Of a DNA stretch of 64,000 nucleotides, positions 46,567-58,055 are shown one piece after another. The notes under the pieces were generated by a model. The model was given only the letters and a program-made list of their open reading frames with translations, was not told where the DNA came from and did no database searches. The translations under genes were made by a program, and so were the position numbers. This stretch comes from Gentiana macrophylla (Eukaryota > Streptophyta > Magnoliopsida > Gentianales > Gentianaceae). Every line of letters starts with the position of its first letter. The first letter of the stretch is position 1. The stretch spans positions 186,807,333 through 186,871,332 of the forward strand of contig CM047805.1 in assembly GCA_026214975.1 (NCBI GenBank), in the 5' to 3' direction.

Positions 46567-46599
46567 GAGCTAATGGGCAACCAAAAAAAATGAGCTAAT
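46567..46599 (+). repeat. Short A-tailed insertion with 8-bp direct repeats
   Basis: GAGCTAAT at 46567-46574 and 46592-46599 flanks GGGCAACCAAAAAAAAT. Confidence 0.5.
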
Positions 46600-47281
46600 A
46601 TTTTAATTAAAATATAATAATAAATCACTTCTAACCCGAGTAAGATTGTTTTATCATTTCCCTCTGAAACGAGGGAATTGAAACTACTTCCATCAATTTC
46701 TCGACCACTTATGAACAAAATAGCTCCCCCTCACACAATTTCGTCTAAACATTTTGTGATTTCCATATGTTATTTTCAGTACTATATGTGAGGAGTTAAT
46801 TCAATATTAATAATTTGTAGGTGATGATTTTTCATTCATAAGATGGAAGGTGTAATTAAAGAGACGGTTTTTAACTTAGCTAGGACCCAGGTGTGGCGGT
46901 ATGTGTTACGTTAAGTTTGTTGTTATAAATGGTATCCAAGGGAGTACGTCATTATATAGTTTTAGAATTTATGTTGACATGCATAAGAGTAAGTTCAATA
47001 TATTTAATCATTTGATGAATAATCAATTTGGCATTATGTACGTAATATTAATTAAGTGTTTCATGAAGTAATCTTTTGTTGCTCTTAATATACTAGCTAC
47101 TACTAATTAAGGTTTTAATTAACATTTTTATTTTATCATGAAAAACGTGAAAAACCGATTTAAGTTGTTGATTTTGGCCGGTCTGCTCAATTTGGTTTAA
47201 AAATAAAAATAAAAGGGAAGGGAAGAAGGGGATCCCCTAATCTAACCCAATAATATAATAGGAGAGGTCTTTAAACAAACC

Positions 47282-47343
<62 letters not shown>

Positions 47344-48009
47344 ATTTTTATAAAATAGAACCAAACCCTAATGTTAGGAGAGCATAAAGTAATTGACCTA
47401 CCCATTATGATGTCACTGCAAATATGGATGCTATTTCATTGATGATAGATAACGCATACAAATTAGTAAAGTGTAAGACCGAAAATGCATGGTAATGATG
47501 AAGAACATTTAAGTCCTCAATTAGTAGCAAAACCTTTCTTTGTAATTTTTTAAGTGCCATTTGATTAAATCCACTACTGTATTGTTGATTTGTCCTATAT
47601 ACAGCAGGCCTTTGAAACTTTTGTCTTCAATTCACCCCAATTACAACTGCCCTTTTTTTTTTCCTTAAAAAAATAAAGAAAGAAAAATTGGTTTTATGGA
47701 TCGACTTTTTTCAAGTCCAACAACGTCAGGCAACACTAAACCCTGACTTAAATTTTGTGAATAAAAAATAAAGTGATTTAGTACAAACTATTCATATATA
47801 TATATTTGATTATCAAGGGATGAGACTGGAACTCAGGACCAAGACATTCGAGTAATTTGTTTTTTCCTTCTCCGTATATAACGGGGTTCGAACACTATTT
47901 TTCATTCCAGATTAATTGGTGAAACAATAAAAATTCATATTGTTATAAGATTAGTTCTTTACTAATAACAAATGTAATATGATGCAATGATAAAGGTCAT
48001 TCCTCTTAA
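46600..48009. other. AT-rich intergenic stretch
   Basis: Contains a (TA)n tract at 47285-47340 and no supported gene. Confidence 0.6.
47285..47340. repeat. (TA)n microsatellite
   Basis: Uninterrupted TA dinucleotides. Confidence 0.95.
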
Positions 48010-48014
48010 CCATT

Positions 48015-48525
48015 TAAACCAAAACGAGGCCTAAGGCAGGGGGACTCGATCGCTCTTACCTATTCGTTTTGGTCATGGAAGTCCTCGGTAAAAATATAAA
48101 CGGTGTGTTACAAGATGTCTTTGGAAGCATCATCGACTCACAAAAGATGGACCACCGATTTCCCATCTCTTCTTTGCCGATGATCTCCTCCTTTTGGGGA
48201 AGCAAGTGAGGTTCAAGCACTTGTTATGAATGCGGTTTCGGGAGATTTTTGCAGTATCTCGGGAATGAAAATCAACGCCACAAAGTCAAAATTTCAAACT
48301 TCTCTCAATGTAAGCAACATCAAAAGGCAAGTTATTAGTCAAGCACTAGAAATACAACGCACTCATGATTTGCGATATTACCTGGAATGCCTCATGATTT
48401 GCAACATTTGGAGGGAACTTATTGACAGGATTTGGTACGGAAGGAATAACAAGATGTTTGGGGAGGGAGATCTGTCGCCCCACTCCGCATATTTGCATTG
48501 CTCAGATGGTAGAAAGAACGAGTGA
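48015..48525 (+). pseudogene. LINE reverse transcriptase fragment with internal deletion
   Basis: KRGLRQGDS (48023 on) and YLFVLVMEVLG in a neighbouring frame are the conserved 'G.RQGDP.SP.LF' block of plant L1-type reverse transcriptase. The catalytic FFADD is at about 48168-48184. SGMKINATKSK follows (48240-48285). After about 48380 the text jumps to IWRELIDRIWYGRNNKMFGE, which belongs near the ORF2 C-terminus, so most of the thumb and linker is deleted. Non-functional. Confidence 0.75.
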
Positions 48526-49055
48526 GAAACATTAGATTAGCAATAAGGAGTAGGATTGTTTATTTTGTGATTTGGTTCACGATTTCTATGTAAATGCTTC
48601 GGCGTTTTTGAGTTATGAATTAAATCGATCGTTTCACACACACTCCGCTTAACTATCCCCCTTTTTTTTTTTTTTTTTTTTGAATGTAGCAAACAATATT
48701 ATTAATTTTAATTGTGAATTATTTATACATGATTTTTGTCATCTTCCATGTATGAAAACATTTTCGTTATGTAGTTTGAATAGTAAATACTAATTTAATT
48801 CTACTAAATTCTTGTTATTAAATATTTATTTTTCAAAATTCGATATTAGAAATATAAAAATACATTATTCAATTAACTACACGTTTGATTATTTAAAATG
48901 TTATTTAATATTTCATGAATAGTATTAACCGAAGACTAGTGTTTATTATATAGTTGCTCCTATACTCAATTTTAGTACTCCATACAAGCATTAGAACATG
49001 GACATATAAAGGCAAATGGGCCTTTGCGTTGAATATCTGCATATGGGCTGCAGAC

Positions 49056-49118
49056 ACCCCCCCCCCCTCCTCCTCCTCCTCCTCCTCCTCCTCCTCCTCC
49101 TCCTCCTCCTCCTCCTCC
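49056..49118. repeat. C-run followed by (CCT)n microsatellite
   Basis: About 12 C residues run into about 17 CCT units. It lies some 290 bp beyond the DGD1 stop codon, so it may sit in or just past its 3' untranslated region. Confidence 0.95.
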
Positions 49119-49362
49119 GGTACTTCGTTTTGTCGCCAAACACTTGCACTTTACCGCAAAGTATACCACACAAAATAAATGTCCTGAATAGTATAGAGAC
49201 TATCAAAAGGAAAAACAATTAACACCAAGACAAAATGGTAGTAAAAGGATTAAGTAACACCCTTTTGTCCATAAATCTCAAACCCTATGATTCTTTCTAG
49301 CTTTTTGCCTGGGGATATATAACCAACAAGGACTAATCTATACCATTAATAAGATATACATT

Positions 49363-49364
<2 letters not shown>

Positions 49365-49394
<30 letters not shown>
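49365..49394. repeat. (CT)n microsatellite
   Basis: About 15 CT units a few bases downstream of the DGD1 stop codon. On the gene strand it reads (AG)n in the 3' untranslated region. Confidence 0.95.
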
Positions 49395-49397
<3 letters not shown>

Positions 49398-49407
49398 CCT
49401 ATAATAA

Positions 49408-52400
49408 TTACCATCCATATATGGGATTCTCTACCTGTGGGGGCAAGATTTGGAGATCTTTACAATGCTGTTTGTCATAGTCCCGTGTACCAGGTATTGC
49501 CCCTGTACACAGCCTTAGGAACTCACTACCTGTAAGACAATAGTGTGCAAATGCCAAACCTCCATCAACAACCGATGTCAAGCTCGGCATTGAAACCGAC
49601 TTTCTCATTCCCTTCCTGTTGTTGACTTCAGCCTCGCTTATTCAGAACCTTGTTCAACTCGGAATACTCCATGAATCTTTGGGTGGCTGCCTCCCATGAT
49701 AAGCTATACATCTGCTCTCGTGTTAATGGACGAGGCTCGTTTGCCATTGCTTCTTTCACTTTTGTAACGAAATCCTCTGGGTTCTTGTAAGTCAAACAAT
49801 TCGGAAACGCTCTGAAGAACTCATTTGATGGGTGATCAGCACAAACAACGAATTTGCCCATTGCTAGTGCTTCAGCCGTAGCAGTGCAAAGAACATCGCT
49901 AACACTGGGATTTATGAAGACTTTGTATCTGCAAGAAAGCCGTGCATATATATTGTTTCATGAAAATCATGCAAAGTTAATAATAAGGTGCCATTTTTCA
50001 AACCCAAAAAAAGAGTCCTATATCATGTATAATTCTTTCGTTTGCTATGCTAGTAATGGATTCTTGGGACCCAACACATCTAACTTCACATTATAATCAG
50101 AAGGGGGGAAAAAAAACACCAGAAGCTAGTAACCGTTAAGAAGTTGAATCTTACCGATGAAGGGAATCGTCGGCATGATCTCTTCCTTTCATGAAATTGA
50201 CGTTCAGGTTTAACCTTTGAGCAGTGTTTTGAACTTCATGAGCATCCTCACCATTACCAAACACATCAAGTTTGAAACCATCAAGGTCGCTTTTGTGCTT
50301 TGCTAATATATCTATCAACTCCTTATACCCCTTTGCCCAAACCATCTTGCCCAAGAAATATGCTCCTTTTGAAAAAGATTGCTCTCCAAGCTGCCGTTCT
50401 GCAGCCACCTTTTCTCCAATTTCCAAAAACTTAGGATTCACGCCATGAACATTGCAGATTACTGATTTTGGCATATCCTGGGTAGCAGCAGAAAGTCGAA
50501 GAACCTAGAGCAAAGGAGCAACTCATATATTTATCAACAATGCATGTCTAAAATTATCAGCAAGACTCAGAAGGTTGTAAAGCCAAACTCATGTATATAA
50601 TAAACTTACAAGCAAATGTAAAGACCTCCATAAGTTTGGCAAATTAAAGCACACTTCTACTATACAAAGGTAAGTACTACCTTGTGGCAGTAAGCTCTTG
50701 TCACCCAATTGTTAATGTGCTTGACAAGGAAAGCTTGGATAGCACCGTTCTTCTCCCTTTTGATATATTCCAGGTAATTTGTGTGGACAATACCAATAAC
50801 ATGGTTAAATTTATCGGTCCAACGTTTTCCATGGTGGTACCAATTTAAATGTTCTGGTTCTTCTAAAATTGCAATGTCCGCGTTCTTTGATTTGATAAAT
50901 TGAGTTGTGTCGCCAGCAGGTAGTATACTCCGCCTGGATTTTGAGAACTAGAAACATACAAACATATTAGGCATGCCCATTTTAACTTTCACACGCAGAA
51001 ACATAGAAAAGGAAAAATATATATATATTTTAAAAGGAAAGAACCTTTCCAGGGTAAAAAGAAATCTGAAAATCAGCCTTAAAGCCAACCCTCTCCTCAA
51101 GCCAATTGCGTATGTAAAGCTCCTGCTCTTCTGGCGAGCTAAAAGTCAGATTGTTAGGATAAACCAGCTCCTGATCTGATCTACAAAGCCATGGAACCAA
51201 AAGTGTGACGTTTTGCTCGGCAGACTTTGATAAATATGCCGCACGAAATAGTGGATTTACAGCAGTTCCTGTCATCCAAGGAAGACTGGCTGTTGTCACA
51301 ATAGCTACATGCCTCCTTCCGTCTGATATGCCCTGCTTTTTGGAATCACCCCAAAATCCATCTTCGTAGGAATGCCCAGTACTTTGGAAAACACTAGCTA
51401 TCCTCAAATCCAATTCATCATACACGTTATTGGCGCCAACAACTGATGACTCTCCCCAGGAAATGCATGTAACTGGTTCCACGCTTGCTGCACAAGCTTT
51501 CCACTATCTTCTCAGATACATCTGTGGCAGATAGGAAGTGTAATTATTCTAACCATCAAAGATGAGCATGTACATAAGGACACTAGTACAGATCCTGAAA
51601 TTTACATCCTCTAATTGACAAGAAAAGGTACAGCAACAAATAGTAGTCATCCATCACTCAAATGAAACCACAGATATTATTTTGAACACACAGAAACAAC
51701 ATGTCACTATTTACCTTTTTTAATTCCAAGCTGATCTAAGAATGGACTGGATTGACGAACTAAATGAGCCAATAGTTCTGCCACATCTAAGGGTGGAACT
51801 CCCTGTATTGTAAATGAAGAAAGAACTAGTCAGCATGTATAACAAAAACAGCAAGCTCTAATGACAATATTTAGTTCTAAAGAAGCCGTACTGCAGTAAC
51901 TAGTATTCAGACAGACCAGCTTCAGAGTAAAGATAGAGAACAAAGACTTATAAATGGAAGAAATAAAAATAAAAGAGTACGTCAAACTACAAAAACAGTG
52001 CACCATTTCAACATAAATTTATGTGAAGCCACCTTGCTTACTTCTACCATCTTCAAGCCTGCTAACAACAATTATACTGGAGTTTTCCTCTTCAGAATTT
52101 TAATTTAGCATTCGATGTGGCCTAACAACTGAAAAGAAGTGTGACCCCTTAAAGGCATGACAACATTGACAAGTACAACGATCTAAAACAACAGCTATCA
52201 ACACAGAACATCATCTCATCGTTGCAATTCCACACAGGAAAATACAACCACTGACCCAAACACGTAGACTGAAAAAAATAAGGAAAGAGGAGACTTGAGA
52301 ATTCATACTACTACTGCTATTTGATCTTCCATTTCCGATCTGCTAATTCATGGTCAAGGTTAGTGCAATATCTATAGAATACTCTTCTCTCAATCTTCTA

Positions 52401-53895
52401 GTTATTTGACTCAAGGTAGGTGGAATTGCACAAAATAAAGCAGAGCACAAGAATTGTATAATTCAGCGCATAAAGGAAACACCAACCTTAGAATCATTTG
52501 GATCCTTGCAAATTGCCTTCTGCAAAAGCCACCAAACAGGGAGGGGAAAAAAAACAGTAAGAAAATGAAATATTACAAAAAAAAACGTTCAGGGTTGAAG
52601 AGATAAATGATATTAAATATCCAATTTAACAACAAAAAAAAAAAAAAAAAAACTAATTAACCGGAGGTAAATGATTAATGAAGCACAAGACACAGCATAT
52701 GGCAAAACTAATTTGTTTCGGAAGGTACTAATGCAGCAGAGGCATAAAACGACGGCCAACTGTTGAAGGGCTTAAGTAGAGAAGAAAAAATCCAATGTGT
52801 TAATCATATCAATGTGGCATCTATGCAAATACAAGACCATTCATCATTAGCTTCCAATCAAAGAATTTCATGCAAGCACTTGGGATACAAATCTGACTCA
52901 GAAGTGTTTTACATTTTTTAAACAAACTTAGAAACCATATCAACATCATGTGAAAGAATTAGCTAATTGCTAGCAAAGATTAATAAACAATAAATTTGTG
53001 ACAACAAAAACAAGGGCAAAAGAAATTTATGTGCATGTGGGAACTACTTGATGGGGAAAATACAACCACCAGAAGAATAGAGTGTAAGAAGAATAAAGTG
53101 TTTAAATAACTATCAACAATAAATTTTGTCCTGGCATAGCTTATTATAAGGCTGATGTATTTCTACCAAGGAATTACTGGTCAATCAATCAATCGAACAT
53201 CAGTATTTAGAAGCAAAAAAACTAAGAAACCAGGAAAGAAACTTCACCAGGCTAGACTTCAACTTCTCCACAAACTCGCTGTGCTTAATTCCTTCGAAAA
53301 TATCCACGGGGGATGAGCTTGAACTCTTTTGTTCCAGCTCTTTAAGCCTCGACTTCAATGTCTTTAACGGGTCCCATAATTCCCCAAATTGCCTATCCGA
53401 CTTCTCCTTAAACCTAACCTTCGTCCACTTCCTAAAAACCTCATCCTCGTCCTCTTCAAGCTCTGCCTTCATCGCATTCTTAATCGCAGACAAATCGATC
53501 CTAATATTCGCCTTAGATTTCCACTGATTCCAATTGAAGTCAGGTGACGAATACGCCCTCCGAAATTGAGATATTTTCGGCTGCAGTTTCTTCACAAATT
53601 CAATCTCCGCCGGCGCTGTAGCACCAGCAGCCGTAATTCTAGGGGCAGCAAACGGAGATACAGAGGCAGAATTGAAGAAATTTTCGAGCTCCCTATCGGC
53701 AAGATTCTTAAATGAATTCGCACGGATTTTAATCAATTGAAGGTCGGCATCGGCAGAGGAACGAACTTCGCGCCAACCTTTAGAGATGAAGGATAATGCC
53801 TTCTCCGCAGCAACGACGGAGGTAGACGAAGAAGAAGAAGAAGAAGAAGTAGAAGACGACGGCGTACGTCCCTCCGGCACTGTCATGTGAATCAT
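49408..53895 (-). CDS. DGD1: Digalactosyldiacylglycerol synthase 1 (with apparent frameshifts)
   Basis: DGD1 transfers galactose from UDP-galactose to monogalactosyldiacylglycerol at the outer chloroplast envelope. Coding exons (minus) are 53895-53248, 52519-52487, 51802-51715, 51521-51045, 50947-50681, 50504-50155 and 49928-49408, with GT-AG introns. The product is about 790 residues, near the plant norm. Exon 1 gives the DGD1-specific N-terminal extension ([25 protein letters not shown]). Exon 4 has [20 protein letters not shown]. Exons 5-7 form the GT4 glycosyltransferase ([43 protein letters not shown]) and the protein ends PIYGW. I start at the first ATG (53895); a second is at 53886. 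Exon 4 (between about 51495 and 51435) and exon 7 (near 49630-49640) each need a net one-base correction, so the copy is damaged or misassembled. Confidence 0.92.
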
Positions 53896-53995
53896 ATCGT
53901 AAGGGTTCAATAGCGATTTAGGGAACAGATTGAGATGAATATGAAGGAAGGAGAAGACAGTGAAGATGATGAGAGTCTAGATTTATGTGGGTAAT

Positions 53996-55669
53996 TGAAC
54001 AAATGGCCCTATTCAAAAGATTCGCTGTGACTTTTTAACGGTTGCTATTCATGGGCGATTATTTCTAATATTTTTGTGTTTTTTTTTCTGGAAAAACAAA
54101 TAGTAATTTTTGTTTTTTATATTTAGACGAACGTGGGAAATTATATAGGAGCCCACTAATGTTAGATTGGTCCAGGTGCATTATTGGACCACTAAATCAT
54201 TAATTTCAACATTTTTTATTGATGGTTTTTTTTTTTTCAAGGTAGAGGTCATTTTAATTATAAAACTTTCTATTGGGCCACAGACATTAAATAGGATTTC
54301 TGTTATGAAAGATTCTAAAATTCGTGATAGGAGCCTCGGTAGTGGGAAAGTTCTGAGATGGTGAGGGAATTTATATTGAAATGACCAGTGAGTTGATCGG
54401 AGCCACACATTTTATATTCAAATACATAACTGTATGACTCAGATCAATTCACGTGTTACTTCAATGCATGTGGTAAGGGCAGCTATAGTGGCCTCTTTTT
54501 TCTTCCAAAAAATTCTGACAACATGTAAAAGGAAGAAGTTGGAAAGGAAAATTAGCATGCAGTGGCTCTTAAAATTTCACAACTAATCATCAAGGGCTTT
54601 GACAACTCAATCCAAAAGTATATATACATGTGGAAACCATTCTCTTTTAGCATTATTGAAGGAGCCACAACCTCAAATTTTTTTGGATTGAATTTCTTTT
54701 TCCTAATTTTTCTTAATAGGGTGGCTGAAACGATTTCGATGTGATTTTTAAGAAGGTCAATTACAATTGCTCTAAGAAATTATCAGTAGTGACCTTGGGT
54801 GAAATCCAATCCAAATACAAGTATTGGCCCACTTGTTAAGAAATATCTCACATAATTTTCAAGGTTTGCTGTAATGACCCTCATATTTAAGCTAAAAATA
54901 GAAGAGACTCCACAAGATTATATACTTTTAGATGCAATGGATGAAGCCCATTATGAACAGTGGTAAGAAAACAAAGCCACTACACGTTAATTTTATTTCC
55001 CCAACCCATTTTTTTTAGACTTTGTCATAATTCGTGAGTCAAAAAAAGGGTCACTACAACCACCCTAAGAGCACCCAAGAAGTTCCCTAGGTAGTAGATC
55101 GGATGTGGGGCCGCAAACAACTCAAAGCTCGAGATTGGCTCAAATCATAACTTGACTCAACTCGATTTAAATTGTTTTAATTTATTATTTTGAAGACAAA
55201 ATCATTTAAAAAACTATGTGAAAGTGTGACATTTATCGATTTACTTAAACTATGTAAAGTAAAACTGTGGATTAAATTAATTTATACAGAGAGAGACGGA
55301 AGGAGTATTTATCGAATTACTTTCTGTTACATTAATGATAACCAAAGAATGTCTTACATTTCCCCTTTTTTTTTAAAAAAAAAAAAAAAAAAAGGTCTTA
55401 TGTTATTTAACAACATATCCAATTCACCTAAACATTATATTATGACACAAAGTTAAAGGTATTTCTTCCATAATTATTCCATTTGATGACAGATCCAACA
55501 TGACAATATTTTGTCATAAACTATAAATTTATATTTTATAGCATAATATAATATCATGTCGGGTTACTCAGGTATCCGTATCCGTAGAAAAAATTCCCTA
55601 AGTGTAGGATGTAAAGATGCACTTTCCAAAATGTTGGCACTTTCCAAAATGTCGGCACTAAAAGTAGCG
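53996..55669. other. Intergenic between DGD1 and beta-COP genes
   Basis: The DGD1 promoter should lie just above 53896. No clear TATA box was found. A stretch at 54355-54425 shares words (GTGAGGGAATTTAT, TGAAATGAC, CCACACA) with 18695-18740. An A-run lies at 55373-55394. Confidence 0.5.
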
Positions 55670-56005
55670 CTAAAGCTAGATTCACCGATCAGTGGATCCC
55701 AAACATTACCGAAACCAAATCCTGAGCTTTCAAATTTATATTTTTATTTTAATTATATCTTGTTTTATAGGAAAAAAGACTAAATCACTTGAAAATCCTC
55801 ACAAAAATACTACTGAAGTTAATCATATCCATCCATTCATATAAAACAAGACATAATTAAAATAAAAATATAAAATTGAAAGTTCGGGATTTGGTTTCGG
55901 TAATGTTTCGGGATCCACTGGTCGGTGAATCTAGCGTTAGTGTGTTTTATATGAATGGATGGATATGATTAACTTGGGTAGTATTTTTGTGAGGATTTTC
56001 GGATG
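55670..56005. repeat. Interleaved inverted repeats (A B A' B')
   Basis: Block A (about 55675-55765, beginning GCTAGATTCACCGATCAGTG) reappears as its reverse complement A' at about 55845-55935. Block B (about 55788-55845, GAAAATCCTCACAAAAATACTAC) reappears as its reverse complement B' at about 55945-56000. The order is A B A' B', not the A B B' A' of a simple hairpin. No coding. Confidence 0.8.
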
Positions 56006-58055
56006 ATGTAGTCTTTTCCCGAGAAGTAGCCGGATTTGGAGTCTTGCACTATACAATTCTTTTATTCAAAAAGTTTTAACAGGTTCTAGCTAATAAAAAA
56101 AAAATTAATAAATTGCGGTTTACTTCAATCATGTTTTACTATTTAATTATTTTGATGTCATGGTTATTTGATTTTGTAATTATTTAGTTTACTGTATATC
56201 AAATGAGTAATATATGTAAAAAGTACTATTTAATAAACTAAAAAGTATATACGAGATCAATTTGTTAGTGATAATTCATTCAGTTAATAAAAGAGTCGAG
56301 ATTTAGAATAATGAGAGTTAACAAGTGTAAAATTACGCATTATTATAATAGACTGTCTACAACCTTTGGACAAGTGGATGGTTAGTAAGACGGATGAGTT
56401 GGGTAGGACTTTTGGCTTGATGTACTTGTGCCGTGATAAACTTGTGGCCGTCAAACCAAACCTTTGCAATTATTATTTTAAGATAGGGGTGACCCTTTTT
56501 AGGAATTGTGTTTTGAGTAGACAATGATTTATTTATTTTTTCCGGTTTTTTTTTTTTTTACATGCAGGGCCCCTGAACGCGCTATATTCTTTGAATCCCG
56601 AATATTCCTTGTTTTCATCTTTTTCTATTGCATTCTGGACTGTTATAGAAAAATCTCTCTCTCTTTAAAACTCTTTTTTTAATGGCACAACTGGATGTTT
56701 TATATATATATTATAATGAAATGAACCATTACACAAATGACTTTTGTCACATGAGATCAATGACAATCAACTGGTAAGATTCTGCTGCACGGACTCCCTC
56801 TTAGAACGGCCTACTGAATGATCTGTCATCGTTTTCTGAAAACAAAAGCTGCGTTTGCTTTCAGACACGCGATGTGAGACATCCCGGCGATCCGCTTAAT
56901 AGATGAATTTCTACACAGCAGAATTACCCTTTCAGGTGCACCAAACAACAGTAAAAAATTCTTACCGCTATGCACCAAAACCTGTCAGATGTGCAGCATA
57001 TATGCAGAAAGATAAAATAGTCTGTGTCTTCTAACAATTCAGTGTTAACAAAGACGGATAATAATGTTTCAGACTCTTCTACAACCTGATCTGCAAATGT
57101 GTAACCAAAGTAATTCCAAGTGAACTACTAACCAGAATAAATAATTCTGGCACATGTGAGAATTATTTCATTCAGCTTAAATACAAGAATGCTACAACAT
57201 CTCTTCTAACATAGAAAATAAATCTAGATTGAGAAATAGTAGCATTCCAGCAAATCCAAAATATTCGTATACCTCTAATGTGTTAAAGGAAGGAAAAAAA
57301 TAAATCAAATAAATTCGACGGTGGCACGTTTATCATTCAACATCAAAATCCATCGTTTTCCTTAAAAGCATGCCTACAAAAACAACACATTGTTCATGGT
57401 AAAAATGTTTGCTTCCAGGAAGAACTCAATCCTCTAATAATGAGATATCATTGAAGTTCACTTGCTGTAACTCTACCACGTTTAACACCGTCTGCAACAA
57501 AATTTGTTACAAAAGTGGTTATATTATTACACATATCTGTAGATTGTAAAACATGCATATACTCAAAAATGGCCAGAAAGATAGCCCTGGAATACATCGC
57601 TAAAGATAGAATCTAATGACAGGCCGGCCCTCTAAGGGGGTTCACATCAGCTCTTTCTCTAATGTAGAGACTCAAACAACTCATTTCTCTACTTTACATA
57701 ATCTCTATTTAAGGTGAAATACATTAGAATCTCTATAACGTATTACTTGAATAGAGAATTACATGTAGTGTAATATTTTAGAGATTTTGATTCTGTATTT
57801 TACACATCTTCGTGGAGATTCTGTTGCAGGTGGGTTTTTAGTGGATGGATCTGAATGATTTAGATTCAGTATCTAATGTAAAGTGTTCTGAGACATCTGT
57901 AGCCCATGGAAGCAAATTATTATACAGCTAAAAAATCGAACATTATTGATTAAACAAAAAACAGAAAAAACCCTTACGTCATCATCACTGATACACGAAG
58001 TTACGATTACGTACCACTATCATGGGAATAACAGTAACCAGATGTTGTTCAAAAT
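56006..58055. other. Downstream region of the beta-COP gene
   Basis: Includes its 3' untranslated region near 58055 and AT-rich DNA. CAGGCCGGCCCTCTAAGG at 57620 resembles one end of the hAT MITEs, but no partner end or duplication was seen. Confidence 0.45.

Noticed and set aside
48972..49222. Poly-glycine, poly-arginine, poly-serine and poly-leucine reading frames
   Set aside because: Shadows of the (CCT)n microsatellite in different frames.
55347..55400. A further micro-insertion around the A-run at 55373-55394
   Set aside because: The flanking words (GTCTTAC and GTCTTAT) match for only six or seven bases.
57465..57495. Possible terminal coding exon (acceptor TTGTTGCAG followed by an open GVKRGRVTASELQ)
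   Set aside because: Only about 14 codons, lying downstream of the beta-COP stop with no other exons to join. A spliced 3' untranslated region or chance is as likely.
57620..57640. Fourth hAT MITE
   Set aside because: Only one end-like sequence (CAGGCCGGCCCTCT), with no partner end or 8-bp duplication found.
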